In this document: piece after piece, positions 34,410-42,849 of the stretch
Numbering within the stretch: the stretch's first letter is position 1
Layout of the letters: every line of letters starts with the position of its first letter
DNA from: Candidatus Villigracilis propinquus
GTDB taxonomy: Bacteria > Chloroflexota > Anaerolineae > Anaerolineales > Villigracilaceae
Assembly (NCBI GenBank): GCA_016714565.1
Contig: JADKDM010000037.1
Span: 372,001-436,000, forward strand
Reading direction: 5' to 3'
Length of the DNA: 64,000 nt
Made by a program: the position numbers and the translations under genes
Notes under the pieces: generated by a model
The model's input: only the letters and a program-made list of their open reading frames with translations
Told to the model about the DNA's origin: nothing
The model's database searches: none

Positions 34410-35819
34410 ATGCGCCCACTTGAACTTTTTATTCCAATCCTGCTTTTCGTTTATTTAATTTGGCAGCAACCGCGCCCGTTGACCATTCGGCTTTTGCCAG
34501 CGGCTGCGCTGGTCGTTATGCTGGCTCATTTTACACTGGAAGGGTATCGCTGGCAGATGATCCCGCTTTATGTGCTGGCTGCTTTGATGGGAATCAGCAG
34601 TTTGACGAAGATCAAAAGCGCAGGCGATTTGAAGCCCTCTGCCTCCAAGCTGACCCTACGACTCGCTCTGGGCGGCGCCTTGATGCTGCTTGCGCTTTCA
34701 ACGGCAGTTCCCACGCTGCTGCCTGTTCCCAAGATCCCCACTCCCAGCGGACCGTACCAGATCGGCACATCCATTTTCGAGATGACCGATACCTCGCGCA
34801 AGGAAATTTATTCCGGCAAGGATGAAGCGCGGCGTTTTATGATCCAGATCTGGTATCCTGCTGAAGTGAAGGCTGGGGATGTCCGCGCACCGTGGATGTC
34901 CAACGCGAAAATCTATGCGCCTGCCATTGCAACGTACATCAATCTGCCTTCTTACTTTCTTAACCATCTCGCGTTGGTTGATATCCCTGCATATAAAAAT
35001 GCTCAAGTGGCCAATAGCGATAAGGGCGGATTTCCTGTCATTCTTTTCTCCCACGGCTGGAACGGATTCAATGCACAGAACACGGGGCAGGCGTTGGAAT
35101 TGGCGAGCCACGGATATGTTGTCATTGGCATTCAGCACACATACGGCTCGGTCATCACCGTCTTCCCTGATGGGACAGTTGCGCCGAATAACCCAAAAGC
35201 CCTGCCCGAGGATGCCGCAGACCCCAACTACGAAGTTGTTGCTCGCGTTCTGGTAAATGAATGGGCTGGGGATATGTCCTTCGTGCTGGATCAATTATCA
35301 GATTGGGATAAAGAGGCGGGCAATCCTTTCGCTGGAAAATTGGACTTGGAGCGAGTCGGAGTCTATGGTCATTCCACGGGCGGCGGTGCGGCCATCCAAT
35401 TCTGCGGCGTGGACTCTCGCTGCAAAGCCGTGCTCGGCATGGACCCGTTCATGCGCCCCGTCTCTGCCGAGGTGATCGAAAGCGGCGTGTCTCAGCCGTC
35501 ATTTTTTATGTTCAGCCAGGGCTGGGCAGATATTACCGACAGCAAGAACAATCAGCTCTTCAACCAGTTCTACCCGAACGCTTCTGACAACAAGGGTGTG
35601 ATCAGCATTAACGGGACGAAGCATTATGATTTCAGCGACCTGCCTCTGCTTTCGCCCATCGCTCCGCAGTTAGGTTTGAAAGGTCCGCTGAGCGGCAAGA
35701 CGGTTGTGAAGATCGTTAATTCATACCTGCTTGATTTCTTTGAAATGACGTTGAACAACACTTCTTCCGCTTTATTTGGGAATTCGAGCCCATTCCCGGA
35801 AGTAAACATCCTTCAATAA
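34410..35819 (+). CDS. Alpha/beta hydrolase, PAF-acetylhydrolase type
   Basis: 469 residues. Three hydrophobic helices (about 7-19, 28-41, 52-64) and a fourth (about 83-103) anchor an extracytoplasmic lipase domain. It contains ILFSHGWNGF (oxyanion region), GVYGHSTGGGAA with the nucleophile S322, GMDPFM, and TKHYDFSD with the probable catalytic His. This arrangement matches platelet-activating-factor acetylhydrolase-like esterases. Substrate unknown. AGGA precedes the ATG by 7 nt. Confidence 0.82.
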   Translation: MRPLELFIPILLFVYLIWQQPRPLTIRLLPAAALVVMLAHFTLEGYRWQMIPLYVLAALMGISSLTKIKSAGDLKPSASKLTLRLALGGALMLLALSTAVPTLLPVPKIPTPSGPYQIGTSIFEMTDTSRKEIYSGKDEARRFMIQIWYPAEVKAGDVRAPWMSNAKIYAPAIATYINLPSYFLNHLALVDIPAYKNAQVANSDKGGFPVILFSHGWNGFNAQNTGQALELASHGYVVIGIQHTYGSVITVFPDGTVAPNNPKALPEDAADPNYEVVARVLVNEWAGDMSFVLDQLSDWDKEAGNPFAGKLDLERVGVYGHSTGGGAAIQFCGVDSRCKAVLGMDPFMRPVSAEVIESGVSQPSFFMFSQGWADITDSKNNQLFNQFYPNASDNKGVISINGTKHYDFSDLPLLSPIAPQLGLKGPLSGKTVVKIVNSYLLDFFEMTLNNTSSALFGNSSPFPEVNILQ

Positions 35820-35947
35820 TCAATAGATTTTATCGATAATAAAGATGAAACGCCCCAAAGGTTTATATTTACACTTTGATGTGCTTGAAAAAGTCTTCAG
35901 GGCGGTAGTTTCAAATAATGTCTACTACATACGGAAGTGAGGAAACC

Positions 35948-36115
35948 ATGAAACTGGACAAACGCAAAGCATCTAGCGCATTCCTGCTGCTGGGAATGAC
36001 CTTTCTCGTGATCGGAATCACCACGAACAATACCGCTTTCAGTTGGGCGGCAACTGTTTGTGTGCTTCTTTCCCTTTTCCTTGGCGGGCGATGGATGCGG
36101 CCCAGAAAAAGATAA
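35948..36115 (+). CDS. Small membrane protein
   Basis: 55 residues: a basic start (KLDKRKAS), two hydrophobic helices (about 9-24 and 28-46) and a basic end (RWMRPRKR). RBS GAGGAAACC fixes the ATG at 35948. No family recognised. It lies 49 nt upstream of the ankyrin-type gene in the same direction. Confidence 0.6.
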   Translation: MKLDKRKASSAFLLLGMTFLVIGITTNNTAFSWAATVCVLLSLFLGGRWMRPRKR

Positions 36116-36164
36116 GCCCATTTCGTGCTACGTGTTCCGCACGCGATTTTTAAAGGAGAATAAT

Positions 36165-36557
36165 ATGGACAGTAAACCTGCCTTGGATCTAAAACTTGTA
36201 GAGGAATTTGTAGGCGTCTCCCATGGGAATTTTGAACGCGTAAAGGAATTGCTGGCACAGGAACCCGCACTCGTCAACGCTACGTGGGATTGGGGCGGTG
36301 GCGATTTCGAAACCGCGCTCGGAGCGGCCTCGCACATGGGAAATAAAGTCATCGCCAATTTCCTGCTGGAAAATGGCGCGCGCATCGATATTTTTGCCGC
36401 CGCCATGCTCGGCAAATTGGATATCGTCAAGGCTGCATTATCGCTCTATCCGGACGCCATCGACATTCCCGGTCCGCACGGCATCCCGCTGACCGACCAT
36501 GCGGAAGCGGGCGGTGAAGAGGCAAAAATCGTTTTGGAGTATCTGAATTCGTTGTAA
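36165..36557 (+). CDS. Ankyrin-repeat protein
   Basis: 130 residues with about three ankyrin-like repeats: GNFERVKELLAQEPALVNA, TALGAASHMGNKVIANFLLE and GKLDIVKAALSLYP, followed by GIPLTDHAEAGG. Cytoplasmic protein-protein interaction module. Start at 36165 chosen because AAAGGAG is 7 nt upstream; the frame is open for 35 more codons upstream without support. Confidence 0.8.
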   Translation: MDSKPALDLKLVEEFVGVSHGNFERVKELLAQEPALVNATWDWGGGDFETALGAASHMGNKVIANFLLENGARIDIFAAAMLGKLDIVKAALSLYPDAIDIPGPHGIPLTDHAEAGGEEAKIVLEYLNSL

Positions 36558-36594
36558 TTCAGCAATTTAACCCTATAATTAAATCATCGTACGC

Positions 36595-36745
36595 AAAAAG
36601 GGTATTTTATATCCCGTATCCTTCGACTTCGCTCACATCGTCCCGATGCTCTTTTGGGAGTGTGGTGTGTCCTTCGGGAAGACGAAGTTCACGCTGAGCG
36701 GAGAGCGGGTGTTTTTCTCGCTCGTAGTCGAAGCGTAAGTGCGTA
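36595..36745. repeat. Degenerate interspersed palindromic repeat
   Basis: CCTTCGACTTCGCTCACA near 36619 and GCTCGTAGTCGAAGCG near 36720 face each other and enclose further CTTCG/CGAAG pieces. It looks like an eroded copy of the CTTCGACTxCGCTC type repeat common between bacterial genes. No gene is seen between 36558 and 36847. Confidence 0.5.
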
Positions 36746-36847
36746 ACATCTGCAATTAATACAGCCGCTTGTAGTACCAAAGGACTCTGGGAAAATCAAC
36801 ATCACCTGCTACAATCGGTAAAAAAAATCAATTAAGGAGAATGTGAA

Positions 36848-37609
36848 ATGACCAAAAGAACCCGCCTTACGATTGGCTTGATTGCCGCCATATTTTTGCT
36901 GGCCTGTGCCTGCCCGGCTTCCAGCCTGCCCACACTCAACCAAAACCCGACCGCAATCCCGACAAATATTATTCCTGTGGTCCCCACAATTCCTGCCATT
37001 GCGACTGCAACCGATGTCGCGGTTGCTCCCTCCACCGGCAATGTGCTGTTAACAGATGATTTCAATGTGCAGAGCACCGAGTTTGAGACCTACTCAGATG
37101 AGAATGGCGTAGTTGAAACAAGGGACGGTGTTTACCTTGTCCGCGCCATAAGTGACCTTTGGCACTGGGGCAGAAGCAGTTCCGAGTTCACCAACACGGT
37201 GGCCGAATTTGATGTAACCTTGATCAGCGGCCCTTCAAACAATAATGCAGGCTTTGGCATCGTCTGCCGCCTGACCGAACGGGATGACACTTCCGTAGAT
37301 GGCTATATGCTGGCGATCAGCGGCGATGGGTATTACACCATCCGCAGTGTGACGGCAAGCAATATGAGTCCGCTGGTGGATTGGACCTACACGGATGTCA
37401 TCAATCAGGGCACGGAACTCAACCATGTCCGTGCCACGTGTAGTGACACTGAATTGAAGCTGGAAGTAAACAGTCAGCTTGTTGCGCAAGCAAGCCCGAT
37501 TGCTGGCGGCTCGACATCCGGCGCACTGGCTTTCTCAGCAATTTCGTTCGAAGATGCCGAAAAGATCGCTGAAATTCATTTCGACAATCTGATTGTCCGT
37601 GAGCCATAA
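36848..37609 (+). CDS. Lipoprotein with jelly-roll-like domain
   Basis: 253 residues. The signal peptide ends in LIAAIFLLACAC, with a lipobox Cys at about 20, followed by a Pro/Thr/Ala linker (about 25-65). The C-terminal 185 residues (LLTDDFNVQSTEFETYSDEN, then VAEFDVTLISGPSNNNAGFG and GYMLAISGDGYYTIRSVT, ending EIHFDNLIVREP) have the pattern of LamG/DUF1080-like concanavalin folds that bind sugars. Function unknown. RBS AAGGAG precedes the ATG. Confidence 0.75.
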   Translation: MTKRTRLTIGLIAAIFLLACACPASSLPTLNQNPTAIPTNIIPVVPTIPAIATATDVAVAPSTGNVLLTDDFNVQSTEFETYSDENGVVETRDGVYLVRAISDLWHWGRSSSEFTNTVAEFDVTLISGPSNNNAGFGIVCRLTERDDTSVDGYMLAISGDGYYTIRSVTASNMSPLVDWTYTDVINQGTELNHVRATCSDTELKLEVNSQLVAQASPIAGGSTSGALAFSAISFEDAEKIAEIHFDNLIVREP

Positions 37610-37644
37610 AACATATCGTTGAAATAACCTACACCATACAAGAA

Positions 37645-37679
37645 AAAAAGAAGTCCGCAGCGATTGCGGACTTCTTTTT
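37645..37679. terminator. Bidirectional terminator
   Basis: AAAAAGAAGTCCGCA and TGCGGACTTCTTTTT, 15-bp stem with a 5-nt loop, between a plus-strand lipoprotein gene and the convergent ATP-grasp gene. Confidence 0.9.
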
Positions 37680-37681
37680 GG

Positions 37682-38653
37682 TTAACTTTCAAATCTTATC
37701 TTTTGACGGTGAAATGCAGAACGGAAAATTCTTTCAAAGAAACCTTTATAGCTATCCTTGTCATACAGGATCATATAATCTGCGGGGCCATACTCCTTGG
37801 GCTGGAGCATGATGGCGGGATTTGGGTTAATCTCTAAAATAAATAATTCGCCATTTTCATTCATGCGGATGTCACAGCGACCATAGCCAGAGATTCCCAT
37901 GGCAAGGAACATGCGTCTGCCGGTATCCTGAAGATGTGCCACGAGCGCAGGATCAGTTACCTCCTTGAAATCGAAAGGCACATCGTAATTCCATTTGATG
38001 TCGGTATGCCAGAATTCCTCATTGGGAGGGAAGATCAATTCCGCAGGCGGGTAAACGAATGGATGGTTTGGGTCATCAGCATTTTCCACCACCAACACGT
38101 TAAACTCTTTGCCAATGATAAATTCCTCCATGCGGGCTGCACCAAACTCGGCACAGATCCGCCCCACTTGTTTGAGCACTTGTTCCAGATTTTCGGCACG
38201 CGATTCCTTGATCATCCCCATGCTGCCATAGCTTTTCGGGTGCTTTACCATGATCGGAAAGCGCAGATTCTTCACCAGTTTTTCCGCTTCCTCGACGTTT
38301 CTAACCTGATAGCCTTTTACAAAGCCGACTCCATTGGTATCTGCAACTTCTTGCATTTCCTCGCGGGTGGGATCAAAGCAATTTGAGCCTGCGCCTGTGA
38401 AGGGAAGGTTGAGATTCTCCAGCGCTTCCACTACTTCTATTGCCTGATATCCAAGCAAATCATCTTCTTCATCTTCAAATTCATAGCCTTCACATACGTT
38501 TAGGAAGACATCAAACTTCTTGCTCTCAGCCAGCGCACGCACCTTTTCCATGACAGGCGCGGTCAGGGTAACCATTTCCCATTCATAATCTTTCAAGAAT
38601 GAGGAGGGGTCAAAATCAGTGATCGCTTCATCAGAAAGAACACACACACGCAT
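37682..38653 (-). CDS. ATP-grasp ligase, D-Ala-D-Ala ligase-like
   Basis: 323 residues. The ATP-grasp core is seen in FPIMVKHPKSYGSMGMIKES (glycine-rich ATP loop with lysine), ARMEEFIIGKEFNVLVVEN, GYGRCDIRMNENGELFILEINPN-type end with the metal-binding E and N residues. The N-terminal part (VFLNVCEGYEFEDEEDDL and PFTGAGSNC) fits the Ddl domain. True Ddl proteins have different substrate residues, so it may ligate another amino acid or dipeptide. RBS AGGTGA precedes the ATG. It appears to be a single-gene unit. Confidence 0.82.
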   Translation of the reverse strand: MRVCVLSDEAITDFDPSSFLKDYEWEMVTLTAPVMEKVRALAESKKFDVFLNVCEGYEFEDEEDDLLGYQAIEVVEALENLNLPFTGAGSNCFDPTREEMQEVADTNGVGFVKGYQVRNVEEAEKLVKNLRFPIMVKHPKSYGSMGMIKESRAENLEQVLKQVGRICAEFGAARMEEFIIGKEFNVLVVENADDPNHPFVYPPAELIFPPNEEFWHTDIKWNYDVPFDFKEVTDPALVAHLQDTGRRMFLAMGISGYGRCDIRMNENGELFILEINPNPAIMLQPKEYGPADYMILYDKDSYKGFFERIFRSAFHRQKIRFES

Positions 38654-38717
38654 CAGGTCACCTCTTTTTCGTTTATAACATTATCATATAAAATCAGCAT
38701 CCACACAATACTTGAGG

Positions 38718-38754
38718 AACAAAAAAGAGCAATTCGTCATTGCTCTTTTTTGTT
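38718..38754. terminator. Terminator of the sugar operon
   Basis: AACAAAAAAGAGCAA and TTGCTCTTTTTTGTT, 15-bp stem with a 7-nt loop, just behind the SIS gene that ends the leftward operon. Confidence 0.88.
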
Positions 38755-39791
38755 CACTTCGTTTCCGTCACCTTACGGATGCTGCGCGGACGCTCGGTGT
38801 TGTATCCTTTTGCCTGCGTCAGATGATAGACAAATAACTGGGCAGGGAGAATACATATCAACGGCGAAAGCCATTCGGGCACATCAGCGGGGATGGTCAA
38901 CGGAAGGCTGGCTAGGGAGAGCGCTCTTTTATCATTCGAGATCACAACCAGTTCGGCGGATAGCTCCTTGCGCAGGCGTTTCAGCATTTCATACATTGAT
39001 TCAAACACTTTGCCTTTTGGCGATATTGCCAGAACAGGGAAACCACTTTCCATCATGGCGATGGGACCGTGTTGAAAATCTGCCGAGGAATAGGGTTCGG
39101 CTTTCACGTAGGCCAGTTCCTTCAATTTCAAGGCCCATTCAAAAGCAGTGGAGTAATTGAATCCGCGTCCCAGCACAACGGTCTGATCCATGTAGCGATA
39201 TCGTTCAGCGTTGCGTGAAATCAGGGCATCATGTTTCAAAACAGCCTTCATCCAGCGTGGAACCTCGGCCAGCTCATCCCAGCGGGACTTATTTCCATTT
39301 AAGGCAGTCGAAAGCATGGCAACGGTCATCAACTCGGTCGTGTATGTTTTTGTCGCGGCAACGGCTTTTTCTCTTCCAGCTTGAATATTCAAAACGAAAT
39401 CAGCGGCAGTTGCGAGCGGTGACTTTGAATCGTTTGTGATCGCCAGCGTCAGGCAATTTTGCTTTTTGCCTTCATCCAACACACTGACAATATCAGGCGA
39501 CTGTCCGGATTGCGAAATGCCAATGACCAGCGCATTCTTCAACTTCGGCGGCTGTTTGTAATACGTGAAGAGAGATGGTGTCGCCAGCGCAAGCGGAAGT
39601 CCATTCAATGCGCCAAGTAAATAATTGGCATAACGCCCCGCGTTGTCAGATGTCCCGCGCGCGGCGAGGAATACATACTGAATGTCACGTTTTTGAATTT
39701 CAGCGGCGATCTTTTCCACTGTCTTTTTCTGCGAAGAAAGCAAAGACTTGATACGTTCAGGTTGTTCGGTGATTTCAGTATATAAGGACAT
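38754..39791 (-). CDS. SIS domain sugar isomerase/deaminase (GlmS C-terminal type)
   Basis: About 345 residues from the ATG at 39791. Two SIS domains as in the isomerase half of glucosamine-6-phosphate synthase: AARGTSDNAGRYANYLL, VIGISQSGQSPDIVSVL and TKTYTTELMTVAMLS in the first, VVLGRGFNYSTAFEWALKL, KELAYVKAEPYSSADFQHGP in the second. There is no glutaminase domain. With the PIG-L deacetylase and the ROK kinase of this operon it fits amino-sugar breakdown to fructose-6-phosphate (AgaS/NagB-like role). It starts 5 nt after the previous stop; GGAGG lies inside the preceding gene end. Confidence 0.88.
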   Translation of the reverse strand: MSLYTEITEQPERIKSLLSSQKKTVEKIAAEIQKRDIQYVFLAARGTSDNAGRYANYLLGALNGLPLALATPSLFTYYKQPPKLKNALVIGISQSGQSPDIVSVLDEGKKQNCLTLAITNDSKSPLATAADFVLNIQAGREKAVAATKTYTTELMTVAMLSTALNGNKSRWDELAEVPRWMKAVLKHDALISRNAERYRYMDQTVVLGRGFNYSTAFEWALKLKELAYVKAEPYSSADFQHGPIAMMESGFPVLAISPKGKVFESMYEMLKRLRKELSAELVVISNDKRALSLASLPLTIPADVPEWLSPLICILPAQLFVYHLTQAKGYNTERPRSIRKVTETK

Positions 39792-39796
39792 GAGCC

Positions 39797-40978
39797 TCAA
39801 TATCCTCCAATTTCATTGGCAAGTGGTGTGAATAATTCTATCTTCCATGGTTCCACGCGCGGCGCAATGGAACATGCCGAGCTAAGAATATATCCACCGC
39901 CCGGTTTCCCGATCTCGATCCGCTCGGAGGCCTCGGCGATCACTTCCTCTTTCGTGGTGTATTCCAAAATCGAAACAGAGTTCATATTCCCCTTAAGAAA
40001 GAGGCGCTGCCCCACGCCATTCTTGGCATCTGCCAATTCCACATTCCCCAACGGATGCGGATCCAGTGTGTCAATTCCCATCGTGCCTGTTTGTTCCATC
40101 AACTCAAGCCGGTCACCGATCTTTCCGCAGGTGTGCGTATAAACCGGAATGTTGAACGCCTTGACAGCCTCCGCGACTCGACGCTCATACGGAAGGACAT
40201 ATTCGGCATACATTTTCGGGGATATAAATCCACCGCCCGCAAAGGCGGATGAGATCAAGACCGCATCTACCCCCGCCTTTACTTGAGCAACCGCCCAGGC
40301 AATGGATGCATCTGTGAGTCTCTCCAGCAACGCCTGAACCTTTCCCTTTTCCTTCACGAGACCAATGATCGCGTTCTGGTAACCGATCAACTCCAGATAA
40401 TGTGTGAACGGAGAGAACACCTCGCCATGCACAGAGATTTCCCCATTCGTCTTCGCACGTACAAGGTTAATAGTATCCAAAAAATAATCGGGCACTTCAT
40501 TCATCGGGCCAGAGTCGTTCTTTCCTTCCAGCCACGGAATATGATATGTATTCCAAACATAGCCAGGGAATTGATCGATCATTTCAAGGTGTTCGGGGTC
40601 AAGAGTTTTCAGGTCGGCACGGGGCTGCAACTCAGGGCGGGCGGGGTACACATATTGAGCATTATCATCCCAGGGAATAATGGTCACGTGTCCATTCCGC
40701 CATGTGACCAACTCACCCTTTTTAGTCTTCTCCACTTTTTGGATGCGACTCAACACATCCCGCGGGCGTCCCGGCAAATTGATCAGGATCCCATCAAATT
40801 GATAGCGCCTCTGCATCGTAACCAACGCATCGGCAAATCCCTCGCTCGTAAACCAGATTTCATGCGGAGCAAGCCCTGCATTCAAAAAATAATGACCCAA
40901 CGCAAGCTGCGACATGACAGGAACACGATCCGGCTGCCTATGCTGCATTGCCAGCGCAACGCGTTCTCTGCCATTCAT
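39797..40978 (-). CDS. UroD/MtaA-like zinc methyltransferase-family protein
   Basis: 393 residues from the ATG at 40978 (AAAGGAT 8 nt upstream). The fold is that of uroporphyrinogen decarboxylase (RERVALAMQHRQPDRVPV at the start), but heme URO-D signatures are missing. Instead H282 and C284 (YTHTCGK) and C369 (LSSACS) match the zinc motif H-x-C-xn-C of corrinoid-dependent methyltransferases MtaA/MtbA/CmuA. Proteins of this kind recur in sugar operons, with unknown role. No corrinoid protein gene is nearby. It lies between the ABC permease and SIS genes. Confidence 0.82.
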   Translation of the reverse strand: MNGRERVALAMQHRQPDRVPVMSQLALGHYFLNAGLAPHEIWFTSEGFADALVTMQRRYQFDGILINLPGRPRDVLSRIQKVEKTKKGELVTWRNGHVTIIPWDDNAQYVYPARPELQPRADLKTLDPEHLEMIDQFPGYVWNTYHIPWLEGKNDSGPMNEVPDYFLDTINLVRAKTNGEISVHGEVFSPFTHYLELIGYQNAIIGLVKEKGKVQALLERLTDASIAWAVAQVKAGVDAVLISSAFAGGGFISPKMYAEYVLPYERRVAEAVKAFNIPVYTHTCGKIGDRLELMEQTGTMGIDTLDPHPLGNVELADAKNGVGQRLFLKGNMNSVSILEYTTKEEVIAEASERIEIGKPGGGYILSSACSIAPRVEPWKIELFTPLANEIGGY

Positions 40979-40983
40979 AATAG

Positions 40984-41811
40984 TTATCCTTTCACCGCGC
41001 CAGCCGTCAAACCTTTGATAAACTCCCGCGCCAGCAGAACATACAAAATCAATAGCGGAACAGCCGCCAGAGAAAGCACAGCAAGCGCGCGCGTCCAGTC
41101 GGTGCGATATTGCCCGAACAACAGCGAGACACCCAACGCCACTGTCCGCGATTCCTCCGAGCGAATAAATACCAGAGGGAACCAGAAGTCGTTCCAAATT
41201 TTAATCATGTTGAAAATGGCAACTGTGGCAAGCGCCGGGCGCATCAACGGCAGGACGATCCTGCTGAAAATCTGCCACTCTGAAGCGCCGTCCACCTTCG
41301 CCGCATCGAACATCTCATTGGGAAGTTCCTTGATAAAAGCCGTCAACACAAATGTAGCAATCGGCATCCCCATTGCCACATAGACGGGTATCAAACTCCA
41401 GATGGTATCCTGTAAATTCAGAGCTTTGATGAGGCGCACCAGATCGATCGTCCCGAGGCGGATGGGGATCATCAACCCGGCGATAAAGAAGACATACAAA
41501 AAGTTGGATGCCCTCGATTTCCATTTGGCGAGAGCGTACGCCGCCATCGACCCTACCAACAGGATCAAGGTCAGGGATAGAACCGTAACGATCATCGTAT
41601 TGGTGAAATACAAGTCAAAACGCCCTGTATTCCATGCAGCGATATATCCATCAAATGTAAAATTTTTGGGGAAACCGAATGGATCTTTGAATATCTCTTT
41701 TTGCGGCTTGAACGAATTGATCAGAAGTGTCCAAATCGGGAACAGCACAATCACCGACCACACCGTCAGAATAATATAAGTAAAAACTTGGCCCAGCTTT
41801 ATTCGGCGCAT
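40984..41811 (-). CDS. ABC sugar transporter permease (MalG type)
   Basis: 275 residues from the ATG at 41811. Six membrane helices, with the EAA loop AKVDGASEWQIFSRIVLPLMRP at about 190 that docks the ATPase. PIWTLLINSFKPQKEIFKDP near the N-terminus is usual for MalG-type proteins. It pairs with the MalF-type permease upstream (18 nt). No ATPase gene is present in this operon, so a shared MsmK-like ATPase elsewhere is expected. Confidence 0.93.
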   Translation of the reverse strand: MRRIKLGQVFTYIILTVWSVIVLFPIWTLLINSFKPQKEIFKDPFGFPKNFTFDGYIAAWNTGRFDLYFTNTMIVTVLSLTLILLVGSMAAYALAKWKSRASNFLYVFFIAGLMIPIRLGTIDLVRLIKALNLQDTIWSLIPVYVAMGMPIATFVLTAFIKELPNEMFDAAKVDGASEWQIFSRIVLPLMRPALATVAIFNMIKIWNDFWFPLVFIRSEESRTVALGVSLLFGQYRTDWTRALAVLSLAAVPLLILYVLLAREFIKGLTAGAVKG

Positions 41812-41829
41812 TAGGTTTTCTCCCAATTC

Positions 41830-42789
41830 CTATTCGTCAACAGACTGGCGGCGGGACAGGTACAACCAAAGTAAAACACCTGTCATCAAGATCAAAAAGG
41901 TGATCGTTGCAATGGCCGCGCCCATACCCATGTTTGGAATACCAACCGGATGCTCCCCCGCAATACCCGTGCGATAGAACAGGGTCGCCAGCAAATCCGT
42001 GGAGTAAGATGGCTCACCCCTTGCCCCGGCCATCGCGTAGATGACATCGAACGCATTGAAGTTATCCACGAAGGTGAGAATGGAGACAATACCAATGATG
42101 GGTTTCAGCAAAGGAAACTTGATCTTCCAAAAAATATCCCACTCCGAAGCACCGTCAATGCGGGCTGCTTCCAGCAGTTCATCTGAAATCCCCATCAAAC
42201 CAGCCAGAAACATAACGGTGGGCATCCCAACCCACTGCCAGACCGAAGTCAACGAAATGACGGTCAGAGCGAGATTTTCCCTGCCTAACCACGGTAATGC
42301 AAATTGTCTCAATCCAACGGCCACAAGGATTTTATTCACCGCTCCCCAATTCGGATTCAGGATCAACGTCCACAAGAAACCGGTCACCAGCACAGATAGA
42401 GTGGCAGGTGTAAAAATGATGGTACGGAAAAAATTTCTGCCCTTAAAATCTGAAGATAATAAGTTCGCAAATAACAGGCCCAAACTATTTTGCACGATCA
42501 TGTGAATGGCAAAAAATATAAAGGTATGTTGAACAGCTCCAAAAAACCTCTCCCGCCAGAGCTCGTTGGTGAACAAGTCTATATAATTTTGAAAGCCTAC
42601 AAATTGAGTTGGGTTATACCCCTCTCCCTGGTACAGACTGAGGCGCAATGAGTCAAAAAGCGGACCTGCCATAAAGGTCAGGTAAATAATCAGGGCAGGA
42701 AGCAGAAACAACACCCAGGTTATCTTACGGCGATTCTCATTACTTAAAAATCCCGCGTTTCGTTTTCCTGAAGAAATCATCTGGCTCAT
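41830..42789 (-). CDS. ABC sugar transporter permease (MalF type)
   Basis: 319 residues from the ATG at 42789, where GAGGAG stands 6 nt upstream. Six membrane helices; VLFLLPALIIYLTFMAGPLF marks the first and EAARIDGASEWDIFWKIKFP the EAA loop. Forms the channel with the MalG-type protein for a sugar delivered by the lipoprotein at 42850-44214. Confidence 0.93.
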   Translation of the reverse strand: MSQMISSGKRNAGFLSNENRRKITWVLFLLPALIIYLTFMAGPLFDSLRLSLYQGEGYNPTQFVGFQNYIDLFTNELWRERFFGAVQHTFIFFAIHMIVQNSLGLLFANLLSSDFKGRNFFRTIIFTPATLSVLVTGFLWTLILNPNWGAVNKILVAVGLRQFALPWLGRENLALTVISLTSVWQWVGMPTVMFLAGLMGISDELLEAARIDGASEWDIFWKIKFPLLKPIIGIVSILTFVDNFNAFDVIYAMAGARGEPSYSTDLLATLFYRTGIAGEHPVGIPNMGMGAAIATITFLILMTGVLLWLYLSRRQSVDE

Positions 42790-42849
42790 TATCTCTCCTC
42801 TTTGGCTGGCAGGGATGGTTTCCCATCCCTGCCATAAAATATTCAAAAA

